DNA of 34,512 nucleotides from Anaerotignum sp. (GCA_020024455.1 JAHHTU010000027.1:1-34512), one strand, 5' to 3'. Positions 16,193 through 24,561 are shown, counted from the stretch's first letter. Program-made: numbers and translations. Notes: generated from the sequence alone by a model not told the origin.

Positions 16193-16423
16193 ATGGAGGA
16201 GGCAGTTGTAAAAAATATTGTGGCAAAGCAGTTAGGTATTGCAGCAGATACATTGCGGGAAGAAACTTCCTTTCGAGCATTAGGTGCAGATTCCTTAGAT
16301 GTGTTTCAGATTATTTCTGCATTGGAAGAAGCATATCATATAGAATTTGATACAGTTGGAGCGGAAAACATAAAGACCATTGGTGATGCTATGGCGTATA
16401 TTAGGAAATCGGTGGGGAATTAA
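16193..16423 (+). CDS. acpP: Acyl carrier protein
   Basis: A 76-residue acidic, helical protein. The phosphopantetheine attachment motif is GADSLD with Ser34, preceded by the family pattern ETSFRALG and followed by VFQIISALEEAYHIEF (helix II). ACP carries growing acyl chains in fatty acid synthesis and supplies them to PlsX. The start has AGGAGG. The helix II sequence (DVFQIISALEEAYHI) is more divergent than the usual DSLDxVELVMALEEEF, so a dedicated rather than housekeeping ACP cannot be excluded. The acpP-rnc neighbourhood nevertheless is the normal setting of the primary ACP. The rnc start lies one base after its stop. Confidence 0.9.
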   Translation: MEEAVVKNIVAKQLGIAADTLREETSFRALGADSLDVFQIISALEEAYHIEFDTVGAENIKTIGDAMAYIRKSVGN

Positions 16424-16424
16424 T

Positions 16425-17123
16425 ATGAATTACTTAAATTTGGAAGAATTTGAAAAAAGATTGGGCTATCGGTTCACAGATAAAAATTTGTTGTTGTTGG
16501 CGTTGACACACAGTTCGTATGCGAACGAAAATAAAAAGTGCAGTCACGAAAATAACGAAAGATTGGAATTTTTGGGCGATGCAGTACTGGATATGGTGGT
16601 AAGCGAATATATGTATCGCAAATTTCCGGAAATGCCAGAGGGTGAATTGACAAAATTACGTGCGGCTGTGGTGTGTGAGGCATCGTTGGCAGATTTGTCG
16701 AGAAAATTGGGTGTCGGTAGAAACTTGCTCTTGGGAAAAGGGGAAGAAAGTACAGGCGGCAGAAACCGTGACTCGATACTGGCAGATGCATTTGAGGCAA
16801 TCATTGGAGCAGTTTGCATTGATGGCAATATTGATGCAGCAAGCAAATATGTAATGCAATTTATGGAAAGTTGTATTGCACAAACAAAAACAAATTTCCG
16901 CAATTTGGACTGCAAAACACACTTGCAAGAAATGATACAGAAAATCAGCAAAGTCCCATTGCAATATGTGATTGTAGACGAAAAAGGCCCTGACCATAAC
17001 AAAATATTTGTGGCAGAGGTGTTGCATGAAGGCAAAACATTGGGGCAAGGCAGCGGAAAAAGCAAAAAAGAGGCAGAACAAAATGCTGCAAATGCTGCGA
17101 TTGTATGTATGAAAAAGATATAA
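16425..17123 (+). CDS. rnc: Ribonuclease III
   Basis: RNase III cleaves double-stranded RNA, including rRNA precursors. The protein is 232 residues from ATG 16425; the in-frame ATG at 16380 is inside acpP. The nuclease signature NERLEFLGDAVLD is at 44-56, and the second metal-binding segment ADAFEAIIGAV is near 120. The double-stranded RNA-binding domain occupies about 157-230 (THLQEMIQKISKVPLQYVIV through KSKKEAEQNAANAAI). The ribosome site is GGTGGGG inside the end of acpP. A large terminator follows, so the smc gene that often comes next in Bacillota is absent here. Confidence 0.96.
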   Translation: MNYLNLEEFEKRLGYRFTDKNLLLLALTHSSYANENKKCSHENNERLEFLGDAVLDMVVSEYMYRKFPEMPEGELTKLRAAVVCEASLADLSRKLGVGRNLLLGKGEESTGGRNRDSILADAFEAIIGAVCIDGNIDAASKYVMQFMESCIAQTKTNFRNLDCKTHLQEMIQKISKVPLQYVIVDEKGPDHNKIFVAEVLHEGKTLGQGSGKSKKEAEQNAANAAIVCMKKI

Positions 17124-17175
17124 AAAACAGATGATTTTGTGAGGAAATATTCCTCTTGAAATCATCTGTTTTTTT
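17122..17175 (+). terminator. Long-stem terminator after rnc
   Basis: AACAGATGATTT (17126-17137) pairs with AAATCATCTGTT (17159-17170). An inner GAGGAA/TTCCTC hairpin lies at 17141-17155, and flanking A and T runs lengthen the stem. A T-rich tail follows. This extended double-stranded structure sits just behind the RNase III gene. Confidence 0.85.
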
Positions 17176-17208
17176 CAGAGTGAATTACTGGGAATTTTTC
17201 AGTCTGCA

Positions 17209-17237
17209 TTGACAGAGATTATAAAATGTGACATAAT
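17209..17237 (+). promoter_or_regulatory. Strong sigma-A promoter for uvrB-uvrA
   Basis: TTGACA (17209-17214) is perfect. CATAAT (17232-17237) is 5/6 at exact 17-base spacing. The -10 lies in the first of two tandem TGACATAATA copies (17229-17238 and 17239-17248). The start site would be near 17244. Confidence 0.8.
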
Positions 17238-17250
17238 ATGACATAATAGG

Positions 17251-17262
17251 GAACATATATTC
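17251..17262 (+). promoter_or_regulatory. Candidate LexA (SOS) operator of uvrB
   Basis: GAACATATATTC matches the Gram-positive LexA/DinR consensus GAAC-N4-GTTC at all but one position. It lies just downstream of the predicted transcription start, where a repressor would block the promoter. UvrB is a classical SOS gene in Bacillus, which supports the assignment. Confidence 0.6.
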
Positions 17263-17282
17263 TTGTAATAGGAGGGAAGTAT

Positions 17283-19262
17283 ATGCAAAAGTTTGAAGTC
17301 GTAAGCCAATATGCACCAACCGGTGACCAGCCGCAGGCGATTGCAACATTGGCAGACGGATTTTTGAATGGTAAAAAATTCCAGACATTGTTGGGCGTAA
17401 CAGGGTCAGGAAAAACATTTACAATGGCAAATATCATTGAGAAATTGCAAAAACCAACACTTGTCATTGCACATAACAAAACATTGGCAGCACAATTATA
17501 CAATGAATTAAAAGAGTTTTTTCCAAACAATGCGGTGGAATATTTTGTGTCATATTATGATTATTATCAACCCGAAGCATATGTTCCAAGTTCAGATACG
17601 TATATTGAAAAAGATTCCTCTGTCAATGATGAAATTGACAAACTGCGTCACTCCGCAACAGCGGCTTTGGTGGAGCGTCAAGATGTGATTGTGGTGGCAA
17701 GTGTGTCTTGTATATATGGCTTGGGTGACCCGGAAGAATATTATGGTATGATGCTTTCTTTACGCCCCGGCATGGAAAAAGACAGAGATGAGGTATTGCA
17801 CAGCTTGATTGAAATGCAGTACGACAGAAACGATATGAGTTTTGAACGGGGTACGTTTCGTGTCAGAGGTGATGTGGTGGAGATTTTTCCGGTAGCATCT
17901 GAAAAATATGCAGTGCGTGTGGAATTTTTCGGTGATGAAATCGACCGTATTACAGAAATTGATGTGGTAACAGGAGAAGTGATTGGCACAAGAAATCATA
18001 TTTCCATTTTTCCTGCATCACATTATGTGACTGCACCGGAACGCATGAAACAGGCGGTATTGCGTATTGAACAGGAATTACAGGAACGGTTGGAAGAACT
18101 ACGGCGGGAAGACAAACTGCTGGAAGCACAGCGTTTGGAACAACGGACAAATTATGATATTGAAATGCTCAAAGAAATGGGATTTTGTACGGGCATTGAA
18201 AACTATTCCCGTCATCTGTCTTTGCGAGAAGCAGGCAGCACCCCCTTTACATTGATTGACTTCTTCCCTGATGATTTTTTCATCATTGCTGATGAGTCCC
18301 ATGTATCTATTCCGCAAATTCGGGGAATGTATGAGGGAGACCGTTCCAGAAAAACCACTCTGGTGGATTTCGGATTTCGTTTGCCGTCTGCATTGGATAA
18401 CAGACCATTGCAATTTGCAGAATTTGAAAGCAAAATCAATCAAATGCTGTTTGTATCCGCAACGCCATCTGTATACGAAAAAGAACATACAGAACAAATT
18501 GTAGAGCAAATCATTCGTCCAACAGGATTATTGGACCCTGAAATTTCTGTGCGTCCCATTGAAGGGCAAATTGATGATTTGTTACATGAAGTCCATGTGA
18601 CTACGGAAAAAGGGCAAAAAGTACTGGTTACAACATTGACAAAAAAGATGGCAGAACGCTTGACGGATTATATGAAAGAGGCAGGTGTGCGTGTACGATA
18701 TTTACATTCGGACATTGATACATTGGAACGATTGGAAATCATACGGGATTTGCGTATGAATGTGTTTGATGTTTTGATTGGGATTAACTTATTGCGAGAA
18801 GGTTTGGATATTCCGGAGGTCAGTTTGGTTGCCATATTAGATGCAGACAAAGAGGGATTTTTGCGTTCCGAAACTTCTTTGATACAGACGATTGGGCGTG
18901 CGGCAAGAAATGCACAAGGACGTGTGGTGATGTATGCAGATGTGATGACGGAAAGTATGGCAAAAGCCATTCGGGAAACAGAACGTCGTAGAGCCATACA
19001 GCAGGCATATAACGAAATGCATGGCATTACACCCAAAACGATTGTCAAAAAAGTGCATGATGTGATACAGATTACAAAAACAGCAACCGAAAAACAAAAA
19101 TTCGGTTTGGATAAAGACCCGGAATCTATGAGTAAAAAAGAATTGGAAACATGGATACGAAAATTAGACAAAGAGATGAAACAAGCGGCGGCAGACCTGC
19201 AATTTGAACGGGCGGCACAGTTGCGGGATAAAGTGCAAGCATTGAGAAAGTTGGAGTTGTAG
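17283..19262 (+). CDS. uvrB: UvrABC system protein B
   Basis: UvrB is the damage-verifying helicase-like subunit of nucleotide excision repair, loaded by UvrA and later bound by UvrC. The 659-residue protein has Walker A GVTGSGKT at 38-45. The damage-probing beta-hairpin region is YYDYYQPEAYVPSSDTYIEKDSSVNDEIDKLRHSAT near 93-130, written here only by its ends YYDYYQPEAY and DKLRHSAT. The DEAD-like box is DESHV. Motifs in the second lobe include GINLLREGLDIPE and QTIGRAARN. The C-terminal UVR domain (DLQFERAAQLRDKVQAL) is intact. AGGAGG at 17270-17275 supports ATG 17283. uvrA follows 24 bases later. Confidence 0.98.
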   Translation: MQKFEVVSQYAPTGDQPQAIATLADGFLNGKKFQTLLGVTGSGKTFTMANIIEKLQKPTLVIAHNKTLAAQLYNELKEFFPNNAVEYFVSYYDYYQPEAYVPSSDTYIEKDSSVNDEIDKLRHSATAALVERQDVIVVASVSCIYGLGDPEEYYGMMLSLRPGMEKDRDEVLHSLIEMQYDRNDMSFERGTFRVRGDVVEIFPVASEKYAVRVEFFGDEIDRITEIDVVTGEVIGTRNHISIFPASHYVTAPERMKQAVLRIEQELQERLEELRREDKLLEAQRLEQRTNYDIEMLKEMGFCTGIENYSRHLSLREAGSTPFTLIDFFPDDFFIIADESHVSIPQIRGMYEGDRSRKTTLVDFGFRLPSALDNRPLQFAEFESKINQMLFVSATPSVYEKEHTEQIVEQIIRPTGLLDPEISVRPIEGQIDDLLHEVHVTTEKGQKVLVTTLTKKMAERLTDYMKEAGVRVRYLHSDIDTLERLEIIRDLRMNVFDVLIGINLLREGLDIPEVSLVAILDADKEGFLRSETSLIQTIGRAARNAQGRVVMYADVMTESMAKAIRETERRRAIQQAYNEMHGITPKTIVKKVHDVIQITKTATEKQKFGLDKDPESMSKKELETWIRKLDKEMKQAAADLQFERAAQLRDKVQALRKLEL

Positions 19263-19286
19263 CGAGCATACACAAAAGGAGAAGAC

Positions 19287-22124
19287 ATGAAAAATGAAAT
19301 TGTGGTGAGAGGTGCAAGAGAGCACAATCTAAAAAATATTGATTTGGCAATACCAAGAGATAAATTGGTTGTATTTACAGGTGTGAGCGGTTCCGGAAAA
19401 AGTTCTTTGGCGTTTGATACATTGTATGCAGAGGGACAAAGAAGATATGTGGAATCTTTGTCTGCCTATGCAAGACAGTTTTTGGGGCAGATGGAAAAGC
19501 CAGATGTAGACCAAATAGAAGGGCTTTCCCCAGCAATCTCTATCGACCAGAAAACAACAAGCCATAATCCACGTTCGACAGTGGGAACGGTAACGGAGAT
19601 ATATGATTATTTGCGTTTGTTGTATGCAAGAATTGGTATCCCGCATTGTCCGAAATGTGGAAAAGAAATCAAAAAACAGACCATTGACCAAATTGTGGAT
19701 AGGATTGTGGGATTGCCGGAACGCAGTAAAATACAACTGTTGGCACCTGTGGTTAGAGGCAGAAAAGGTGAGCACATAAAGTTGTTGCAAGATGCCAAAA
19801 AAAGCGGGTATGTGCGTGTGCGTATTGATGGCATGACATATGATTTATCGGAAGAAATCAAATTGGAAAAAAACAAAAAACATACGATTGAAATCATTGT
19901 AGACCGTTTGGTGATAAAAGAAGGAATACAAAAGCGTTTGACGGAGTCTATCGAAACGGTTACAGCATTGACAGGCGGCTTATTGGTGGTAGATGTCAAC
20001 CAAGGAGAACAGGAATTGGTGTTTAGTCAAAATTTTTCCTGCCCAGATTGCGGAATTGATTTGATGGAGATTGAACCACGTTTGTTTTCTTTTAATAATC
20101 CGAGCGGGGCTTGCCCAACCTGTACCGGTTTGGGTATGCAGATGAAGTTTGATGAACAGTTAATCGTGCCTAACAACAAATTGTCCATCGCACAAGGGGC
20201 GATTGTTGCACCGGGATATAACTCTTTATCCAATCGGGACAGTATGCACCGTGTATTGTTTGATGCATTGGCAGAAAATTACCATTTTTCATTGGATACA
20301 CCATTTTGTGATTTGCCCGAAGAAATCAAACAAATCATATTTTATGGTACAAATGGAAAGATGTTACGTGTCACATATAAAAACCAAAGAGGTACAGGAA
20401 CATATGACTATGATTTTTCAGGACTGATAAACAATTTACAAAGACGATACAATGAAACATCGGAGTCCATGCGTAATGAATATGAAGAATATATGACAAA
20501 TATTGAATGTCCGTCCTGTCATGGGAAACGCTTGCGTCCGGAAGTGCTGGCAATCACCGTAGGCGGCAAAAATATTTCCGAAGTGACAGAGCTTTCTGTG
20601 GCACAGATACAGCAATTTTTTGCACAACTGAAATTGACAGACAGAGAGTTGATGATTGCAGAACGGATTCTGAAAGAAATTGACGCAAGAATTGGATTTT
20701 TGGCAGATGTGGGACTGGAATATCTGACTTTATCCAGAGCCGCAGGTACTTTATCCGGTGGAGAGGCACAGCGAATTCGTCTGGCAACACAAATCGGCTC
20801 CGGTTTGGTGGGGGTTGTATATATTTTGGACGAGCCAAGTATCGGACTGCACCAAAGGGATAATGATAAATTGTTGAAAACATTGGAGCATTTGCGAGAT
20901 ATTGGCAATTCCTTGATTGTGGTGGAACATGATGAGGATACGATGTATGCGGCAGATTACATTGTAGATGTTGGACCGGGGGCAGGCAAAGAGGGTGGCT
21001 CTATCATTTGTGCCGGTGATGTGGAAACCATAAAAGCCTGTACAGCGTCTGTGACAGGTGATTATTTGAGTGGCAGAAAGAAAATAGAAGTGCCGAAAGA
21101 ACGCCGTCCCATTCGTACAGATGCCATGTTACACATCAAAAAAGCCGCAGAGAACAATTTGAAAAATTTAGATGTGGATATTCCATTAGGGGTATTTACC
21201 TGTGTGACAGGTGTGAGTGGTTCGGGGAAAAGTTCTTTGGTCAATGAAATACTGTATAAAAGATTGGCAAAAGATTTGAACAGAGCAAAGGTGCGTACAG
21301 GCAAACATGAGGATATGACAGGACAAGAGCAGTTAGACAAAGTCATCAACATTGACCAATCTCCGATTGGCAGAACGCCACGAAGCAATCCGGCAACATA
21401 TACAGGTGTGTTCGACTTGATTCGTGATGTGTTTGCACAAACCACAGAGGCAAAAATGAGAGGATATCAAAAAGGCAGATTTAGCTTTAATGTCAAAGGA
21501 GGACGTTGTGAAGCGTGTGCCGGTGATGGGATTATCAAAATTGAAATGCACTTTTTGCCTGATATTTATGTGCCATGTGAAGTGTGCCAAGGCAAGCGGT
21601 ACAACAGGGAAACATTGGAAGTCAAATACAAAGGAAAAACCATAGCAGATGTATTACAAATGACAGTGGAAGAAGCATTGCTGTTTTTTGAAAATATTCC
21701 CAAAATCAAAACAAAATTGCAAACACTCTACGATGTGGGGCTTTCTTATGTACAGCTGGGACAATCTTCCACAACACTTTCCGGTGGGGAGGCACAAAGG
21801 GTGAAATTGGCAACGGAATTGAGCAAACGAAGCACCGGACGCACCATGTATATTTTGGACGAGCCAACCACAGGGTTACACATGGCAGATGTGCATAAGT
21901 TGGTGCATATCCTGCAAAGGTTGACAGAGGGTGGAAACAGTGTGGTTGTGATTGAACATAATTTGGACGTTATCAAAACCGCAGATTATATCATTGATTT
22001 GGGGCCGGAAGGCGGCACAGGCGGTGGTATGATTGTGGCAACCGGAACACCGGAAGAAATTTGTAAAGTTCCTCATTCTTATACCGGAAAATATTTATTG
22101 CCTGTTTTGGAAAAAGGAAAATAA
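19287..22124 (+). CDS. uvrA: UvrABC system protein A
   Basis: UvrA is the DNA-damage sensor ATPase of excision repair, a dimeric ABC-type protein. The 945-residue length is normal. The first Walker A is GVSGSGKSS near 32, followed by the family stretch RRYVESLSAYARQFLGQM. The N-terminal ABC signature LSGGEAQRIRLATQ and Walker B VYILDEPSIGLHQRD are present, and the second cassette has GVSGSGKSSLVNE, TLSGGEAQRVKLA and YILDEPTTGLHMAD. Zinc-finger CxxC pairs occur as CPKCGKE, CPSCHGKR and the CEACAGDG/CEVCQGKR pair. It is in one operon with uvrB and shares its promoter and presumed LexA control. Confidence 0.98.
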   Translation: MKNEIVVRGAREHNLKNIDLAIPRDKLVVFTGVSGSGKSSLAFDTLYAEGQRRYVESLSAYARQFLGQMEKPDVDQIEGLSPAISIDQKTTSHNPRSTVGTVTEIYDYLRLLYARIGIPHCPKCGKEIKKQTIDQIVDRIVGLPERSKIQLLAPVVRGRKGEHIKLLQDAKKSGYVRVRIDGMTYDLSEEIKLEKNKKHTIEIIVDRLVIKEGIQKRLTESIETVTALTGGLLVVDVNQGEQELVFSQNFSCPDCGIDLMEIEPRLFSFNNPSGACPTCTGLGMQMKFDEQLIVPNNKLSIAQGAIVAPGYNSLSNRDSMHRVLFDALAENYHFSLDTPFCDLPEEIKQIIFYGTNGKMLRVTYKNQRGTGTYDYDFSGLINNLQRRYNETSESMRNEYEEYMTNIECPSCHGKRLRPEVLAITVGGKNISEVTELSVAQIQQFFAQLKLTDRELMIAERILKEIDARIGFLADVGLEYLTLSRAAGTLSGGEAQRIRLATQIGSGLVGVVYILDEPSIGLHQRDNDKLLKTLEHLRDIGNSLIVVEHDEDTMYAADYIVDVGPGAGKEGGSIICAGDVETIKACTASVTGDYLSGRKKIEVPKERRPIRTDAMLHIKKAAENNLKNLDVDIPLGVFTCVTGVSGSGKSSLVNEILYKRLAKDLNRAKVRTGKHEDMTGQEQLDKVINIDQSPIGRTPRSNPATYTGVFDLIRDVFAQTTEAKMRGYQKGRFSFNVKGGRCEACAGDGIIKIEMHFLPDIYVPCEVCQGKRYNRETLEVKYKGKTIADVLQMTVEEALLFFENIPKIKTKLQTLYDVGLSYVQLGQSSTTLSGGEAQRVKLATELSKRSTGRTMYILDEPTTGLHMADVHKLVHILQRLTEGGNSVVVIEHNLDVIKTADYIIDLGPEGGTGGGMIVATGTPEEICKVPHSYTGKYLLPVLEKGK

Positions 22125-22229
22125 AAAAAGATATCACAATCTGATGGAAGTATTTTGTCATAAGATGTCATTTATGATAAAAATGGTGTTTTTTAGCATA
22201 AGAACAACGTGCATAAACAGGTGTTGTTA

Positions 22230-22258
22230 TTGACAAATCAACAATTTATCAGTACCAT
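22230..22258 (+). promoter_or_regulatory. Probable promoter for the small gene at 22298
   Basis: TTGACA (22230-22235) is perfect and TACCAT (22253-22258) is 4/6 at 17-base spacing. No strong terminator is visible between uvrA and this point, only weak AT-rich hairpins such as TCATAA/TTATGA near 22158-22178. Confidence 0.5.
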
Positions 22259-22297
22259 AGAAACAAGTAGTTTGAGTAAATTTTTGGAGGAGCGGTA

Positions 22298-22603
22298 ATG
22301 ATAAAAAATGAGCCAGTGTTGGCGTTTGCAGAGTGTCAAAAACAAGTGGCAGAATACTTCGGTTGTGATGGGGATTTTTTTATAAAACCATTGTTGAATT
22401 TGGAATGGGCAATAAAAGAAGAAGATGATTTTCATTTTTTGTCTTACTGGACAGCGGAAGGGAAAAAAACAGATGCCGTGGTTGTAAAACGGGGCGGAAA
22501 GCCGATGGTTTACCAAACACAGGCATATACCATGGTGGTTGCTATTGATTGTGTCAAAATTGGGTTTATATTTCAAAATCATAAGAATATTGTGCTGTCA
22601 TAA
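22298..22603 (+). CDS. Uncharacterised small protein, 101 residues
   Basis: I do not recognise this protein. It has GGAGG at 22286-22290 with good spacing and its own likely promoter, so it is probably translated. The sequence begins MIKNEPVLAFAECQKQVAEYFG, an amphipathic helix. It continues with an aromatic/acidic middle (EEDDFHFLSYWTAEGKKTDAVVV) and ends with hydrophobic strands (YTMVVAIDCVKIGFIF), suggesting an alpha/beta fold. No signal peptide or clear membrane helix is seen. The next gene encodes an SSB-like protein 132 bases downstream, but a shared function is not indicated. Confidence 0.65.
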   Translation: MIKNEPVLAFAECQKQVAEYFGCDGDFFIKPLLNLEWAIKEEDDFHFLSYWTAEGKKTDAVVVKRGGKPMVYQTQAYTMVVAIDCVKIGFIFQNHKNIVLS

Positions 22604-22643
22604 AAAACAAAAGATGATGCAGGTAGATGTTTTTTTGTTTTTA
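22603..22643 (+). terminator. Weak AT-rich terminator-like hairpin
   Basis: AAAAACAAAA (22603-22612) pairs with TTTTGTTTTT (22633-22642). The stem is almost all A-T with a 20-base loop, so it may end the small gene's transcript only partly. Confidence 0.3.
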
Positions 22644-22735
22644 TTCTAAACAAGTATCAAATAGCATAGAATGGTACAGAAAAACGATTGCTAAAATCGG
22701 TATGGATTTTGGCATAGAAAAGGGGAGAAATGCAG

Positions 22736-23386
22736 ATGAACAGTTTACCGAAAAACAATTTCGTACAAATTACAGGTGTTGTGGTGGAAGAAGGCGTATT
22801 TAGCCATGAGGTGTATGGAGAGGGGTTTTATACATTTCGTATTTCATCGGAACGGTTGAGTGAGCAGGAAGATATTTTACCCATTACCATATCAGAAAGA
22901 TTGTTGGTAAACCAAGAAATCAAAATGGGGGTTTGTGTGCATATCGTAGGTCAACTACGTAGTTATAATAATTATACGGGCAATAAAAGCCGATTGGTGC
23001 TGACGGTGTTTGCAAGAGAAGTGACGGTATTGGAACCGGCTGAAAAGAAAAATGAAAATGAAATTATATTAAACGGTTTTATCTGTAAGCCTGCCATATA
23101 TCGAAAAACACCATTTGGCAGAGAAATATCCGATATTTTGGTTGCGGTCAATCGTGCATATAACAAATCGGATTATATCCCATGCATTACATGGGGCAGA
23201 AATGCAAGATATGTTGCAACATTACCTGTGGGAACAGAAGTCAAAATATGGGGCAGAATACAAAGCAGAGTCTATCAAAAGAAACATGATGTACAAATAG
23301 AAGAACGTGTTGCTTACGAAGTATCGGTTTCCAAGATATTGATTTGTGCAGAACAAACAGAAACAGAAGAAAAAGCGAAAGTTTAA
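22736..23386 (+). CDS. SSB-like protein with two OB folds
   Basis: The protein is 216 residues from ATG 22736, which is 8 bases after AGGGGAG (22721-22727); the in-frame ATG at 22730 is too close to that site. Two tandem single-strand DNA-binding OB-like domains are apparent. The first is residues about 6-100 (NFVQITGVVVEEG, then VHIVGQLRSYNNYTGNKSRLVLTVFA); the second is about 108-205 (ILNGFICKPAIYRKTPFGREISDILVAVNR, PCITWGRNARYVATLPVGTEVKIWGRIQSR). The second strand pattern is close to canonical Ssb. Ordinary bacterial Ssb has one OB fold and an acidic DDDIPF tail; neither the single fold nor that tail is here. Possibly it works in recombination or competence, but this is inference. Confidence 0.8.
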   Translation: MNSLPKNNFVQITGVVVEEGVFSHEVYGEGFYTFRISSERLSEQEDILPITISERLLVNQEIKMGVCVHIVGQLRSYNNYTGNKSRLVLTVFAREVTVLEPAEKKNENEIILNGFICKPAIYRKTPFGREISDILVAVNRAYNKSDYIPCITWGRNARYVATLPVGTEVKIWGRIQSRVYQKKHDVQIEERVAYEVSVSKILICAEQTETEEKAKV

Positions 23387-23417
23387 TTTTCTGAACAAAA
23401 ACGGGAGTGAATGAATA

Positions 23418-23909
23418 TTGAAAAACGGAAATATTGCAATTTATTACGGTGTCGGAAAAGGAAAAACAAGCGTTTCACTGGGAAAGGGAATTTTGGCACT
23501 GGCTGATGATTTGCGTGTGGTGATGATACAATTTTTGTCTTATTGTGACCATAAAGAAATTGCATTATTGGAAAATATGGAGCCGGATTTTCGTGTGTTT
23601 CGATTTGAAAAATATCGGGATACCCAAGAAATGACGGAAGAAATGAAAAAAGAAATTACATCAGAAGTCAGAAACGGATTTAATTTTGTCAAAAAAATCA
23701 TTGATACAGGAGAATGTGATATGCTCATGTTAGATGGTATACTGGAATGTATCAAAGAAGGATATTTGACAGAACAGGAATTGCTGGACGTGATGGAAAA
23801 ACGCCCTGCATATATGGATATGATATTAACAGGTAGCAGTGTACCAGATGGTATTGTGCAAAAAGCAGATTTTGTATACCAAATTACAACGGAAAAAGAA
23901 CCTGTGTAA
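23418..23909 (+). CDS. CobO/BtuR-like P-loop protein (cob(I)alamin adenosyltransferase family), TTG start
   Basis: A 163-residue P-loop protein resembling CobO/BtuR corrinoid adenosyltransferases. The N-terminus has the family-type Walker A, YYGVGKGKTSVSLGKGIL, then VVMIQFL. The Walker B segment reads CDMLMLDGILECIKEGYL, with LDG where CobO enzymes usually have LDE. The C-terminal DMILTGSSVPDGIVQKADFVYQI matches the family's TGRxxPxxLxxxADxV pattern. The start is TTG with GGGAGTG at 23403-23409; the nearby ATG 23411 is in another frame. Length is near the short end of the family (about 165-200). The altered acidic residue makes cobalamin adenosylation uncertain. No other cobalamin gene is in the window. 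A terminator follows at once. Confidence 0.7.
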   Translation: MKNGNIAIYYGVGKGKTSVSLGKGILALADDLRVVMIQFLSYCDHKEIALLENMEPDFRVFRFEKYRDTQEMTEEMKKEITSEVRNGFNFVKKIIDTGECDMLMLDGILECIKEGYLTEQELLDVMEKRPAYMDMILTGSSVPDGIVQKADFVYQITTEKEPV

Positions 23910-23912
23910 TAA

Positions 23913-23945
23913 AAAGCGTGTGGCATATACCACACGCTTTCTTGT
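23913..23945. terminator. Strong bidirectional terminator between convergent genes
   Basis: AAAGCGTGTGG (23913-23923) pairs perfectly with CCACACGCTTT (23930-23940) around CATATA, with A and T runs on either side. It serves the CobO-like gene on plus and the gene ending at 23947 on minus. Confidence 0.9.
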
Positions 23946-23946
23946 T

Positions 23947-24561
23947 TTATGAAAATATGGTTTGCATACGCTTTTTGTCATAATCAAGCAACCAGTTTTG
24001 AAATTGCTGATAGAGGGGCAATATGCTTTCTTTTGTTTCTGCAACAACGTCCAGTCCACGGTCATCATAAAGATGGTATAAAATGTGGTCTGTGGTATTT
24101 AGAAAAAATACCGCAGAGGATAGCTCCCGAAATCCATGAAAATCTGTATGGATAATGGCTTGCAATAATTTATCCATATGAGGGACTGTGGTTTCGATAT
24201 CCCATAACAAAAAAATACGGGTAAAGGGTTCATTATCCATAGCTATGGTTTCTTGAGCATAAACTTCTGCGGGCATAGGCAAATGCGTGATTTCACAAAA
24301 TTGCTGACACAATGTTTGGACTTCGGTTTCGGTATCCGCACAACGATACAAAACCCAAAGCAATGTATCAAAAGGAGCGGCTTGGTGGTAAATATATGCT
24401 GCACGTAAATACGCTGCCCGAAAATATACAGAGCCGGCTGTGGGAAGTGCAGGGTCACCGATTTCAAAACGCAAGGCAATGGGACTTTCGTAAAAAATGG
24501 GTAATTGCAAGCGTTCATTGCCGATTTTTTGTAAAGTTGTTGTAACACGTTCCAATAGCAT
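23947..24561 (-). CDS. Uncharacterised protein, 204 residues
   Basis: I do not recognise this protein. From the chosen start (24561, ATG with AAGGAG at 7-base spacing; the upstream ATG at 24567 is too close to that site) it is 204 residues. It is rich in aromatic residues and acidic at its centre. Segments include ALRFEIGDPALPTAGSVYFRAAYLRAAYIYHQ, best read as a beta-hairpin and helix, and FRELSSAVFFLNTTDHILYHLYDDRGLDVVAE, which looks like a strand-turn ending in DDRGLDV. No signal peptide, membrane segment or catalytic motif stands out. It starts 14 bases after the stop of the DMT transporter gene, so the two are probably cotranscribed. Confidence 0.75.
   Translation of the reverse strand: MLLERVTTTLQKIGNERLQLPIFYESPIALRFEIGDPALPTAGSVYFRAAYLRAAYIYHQAAPFDTLLWVLYRCADTETEVQTLCQQFCEITHLPMPAEVYAQETIAMDNEPFTRIFLLWDIETTVPHMDKLLQAIIHTDFHGFRELSSAVFFLNTTDHILYHLYDDRGLDVVAETKESILPLYQQFQNWLLDYDKKRMQTIFS

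Noticed and set aside
14997..16423. FapR operator near plsX or acpP
   Set aside because: I looked for the TTAGTACCTGGTACTAA-type palindrome and saw none.
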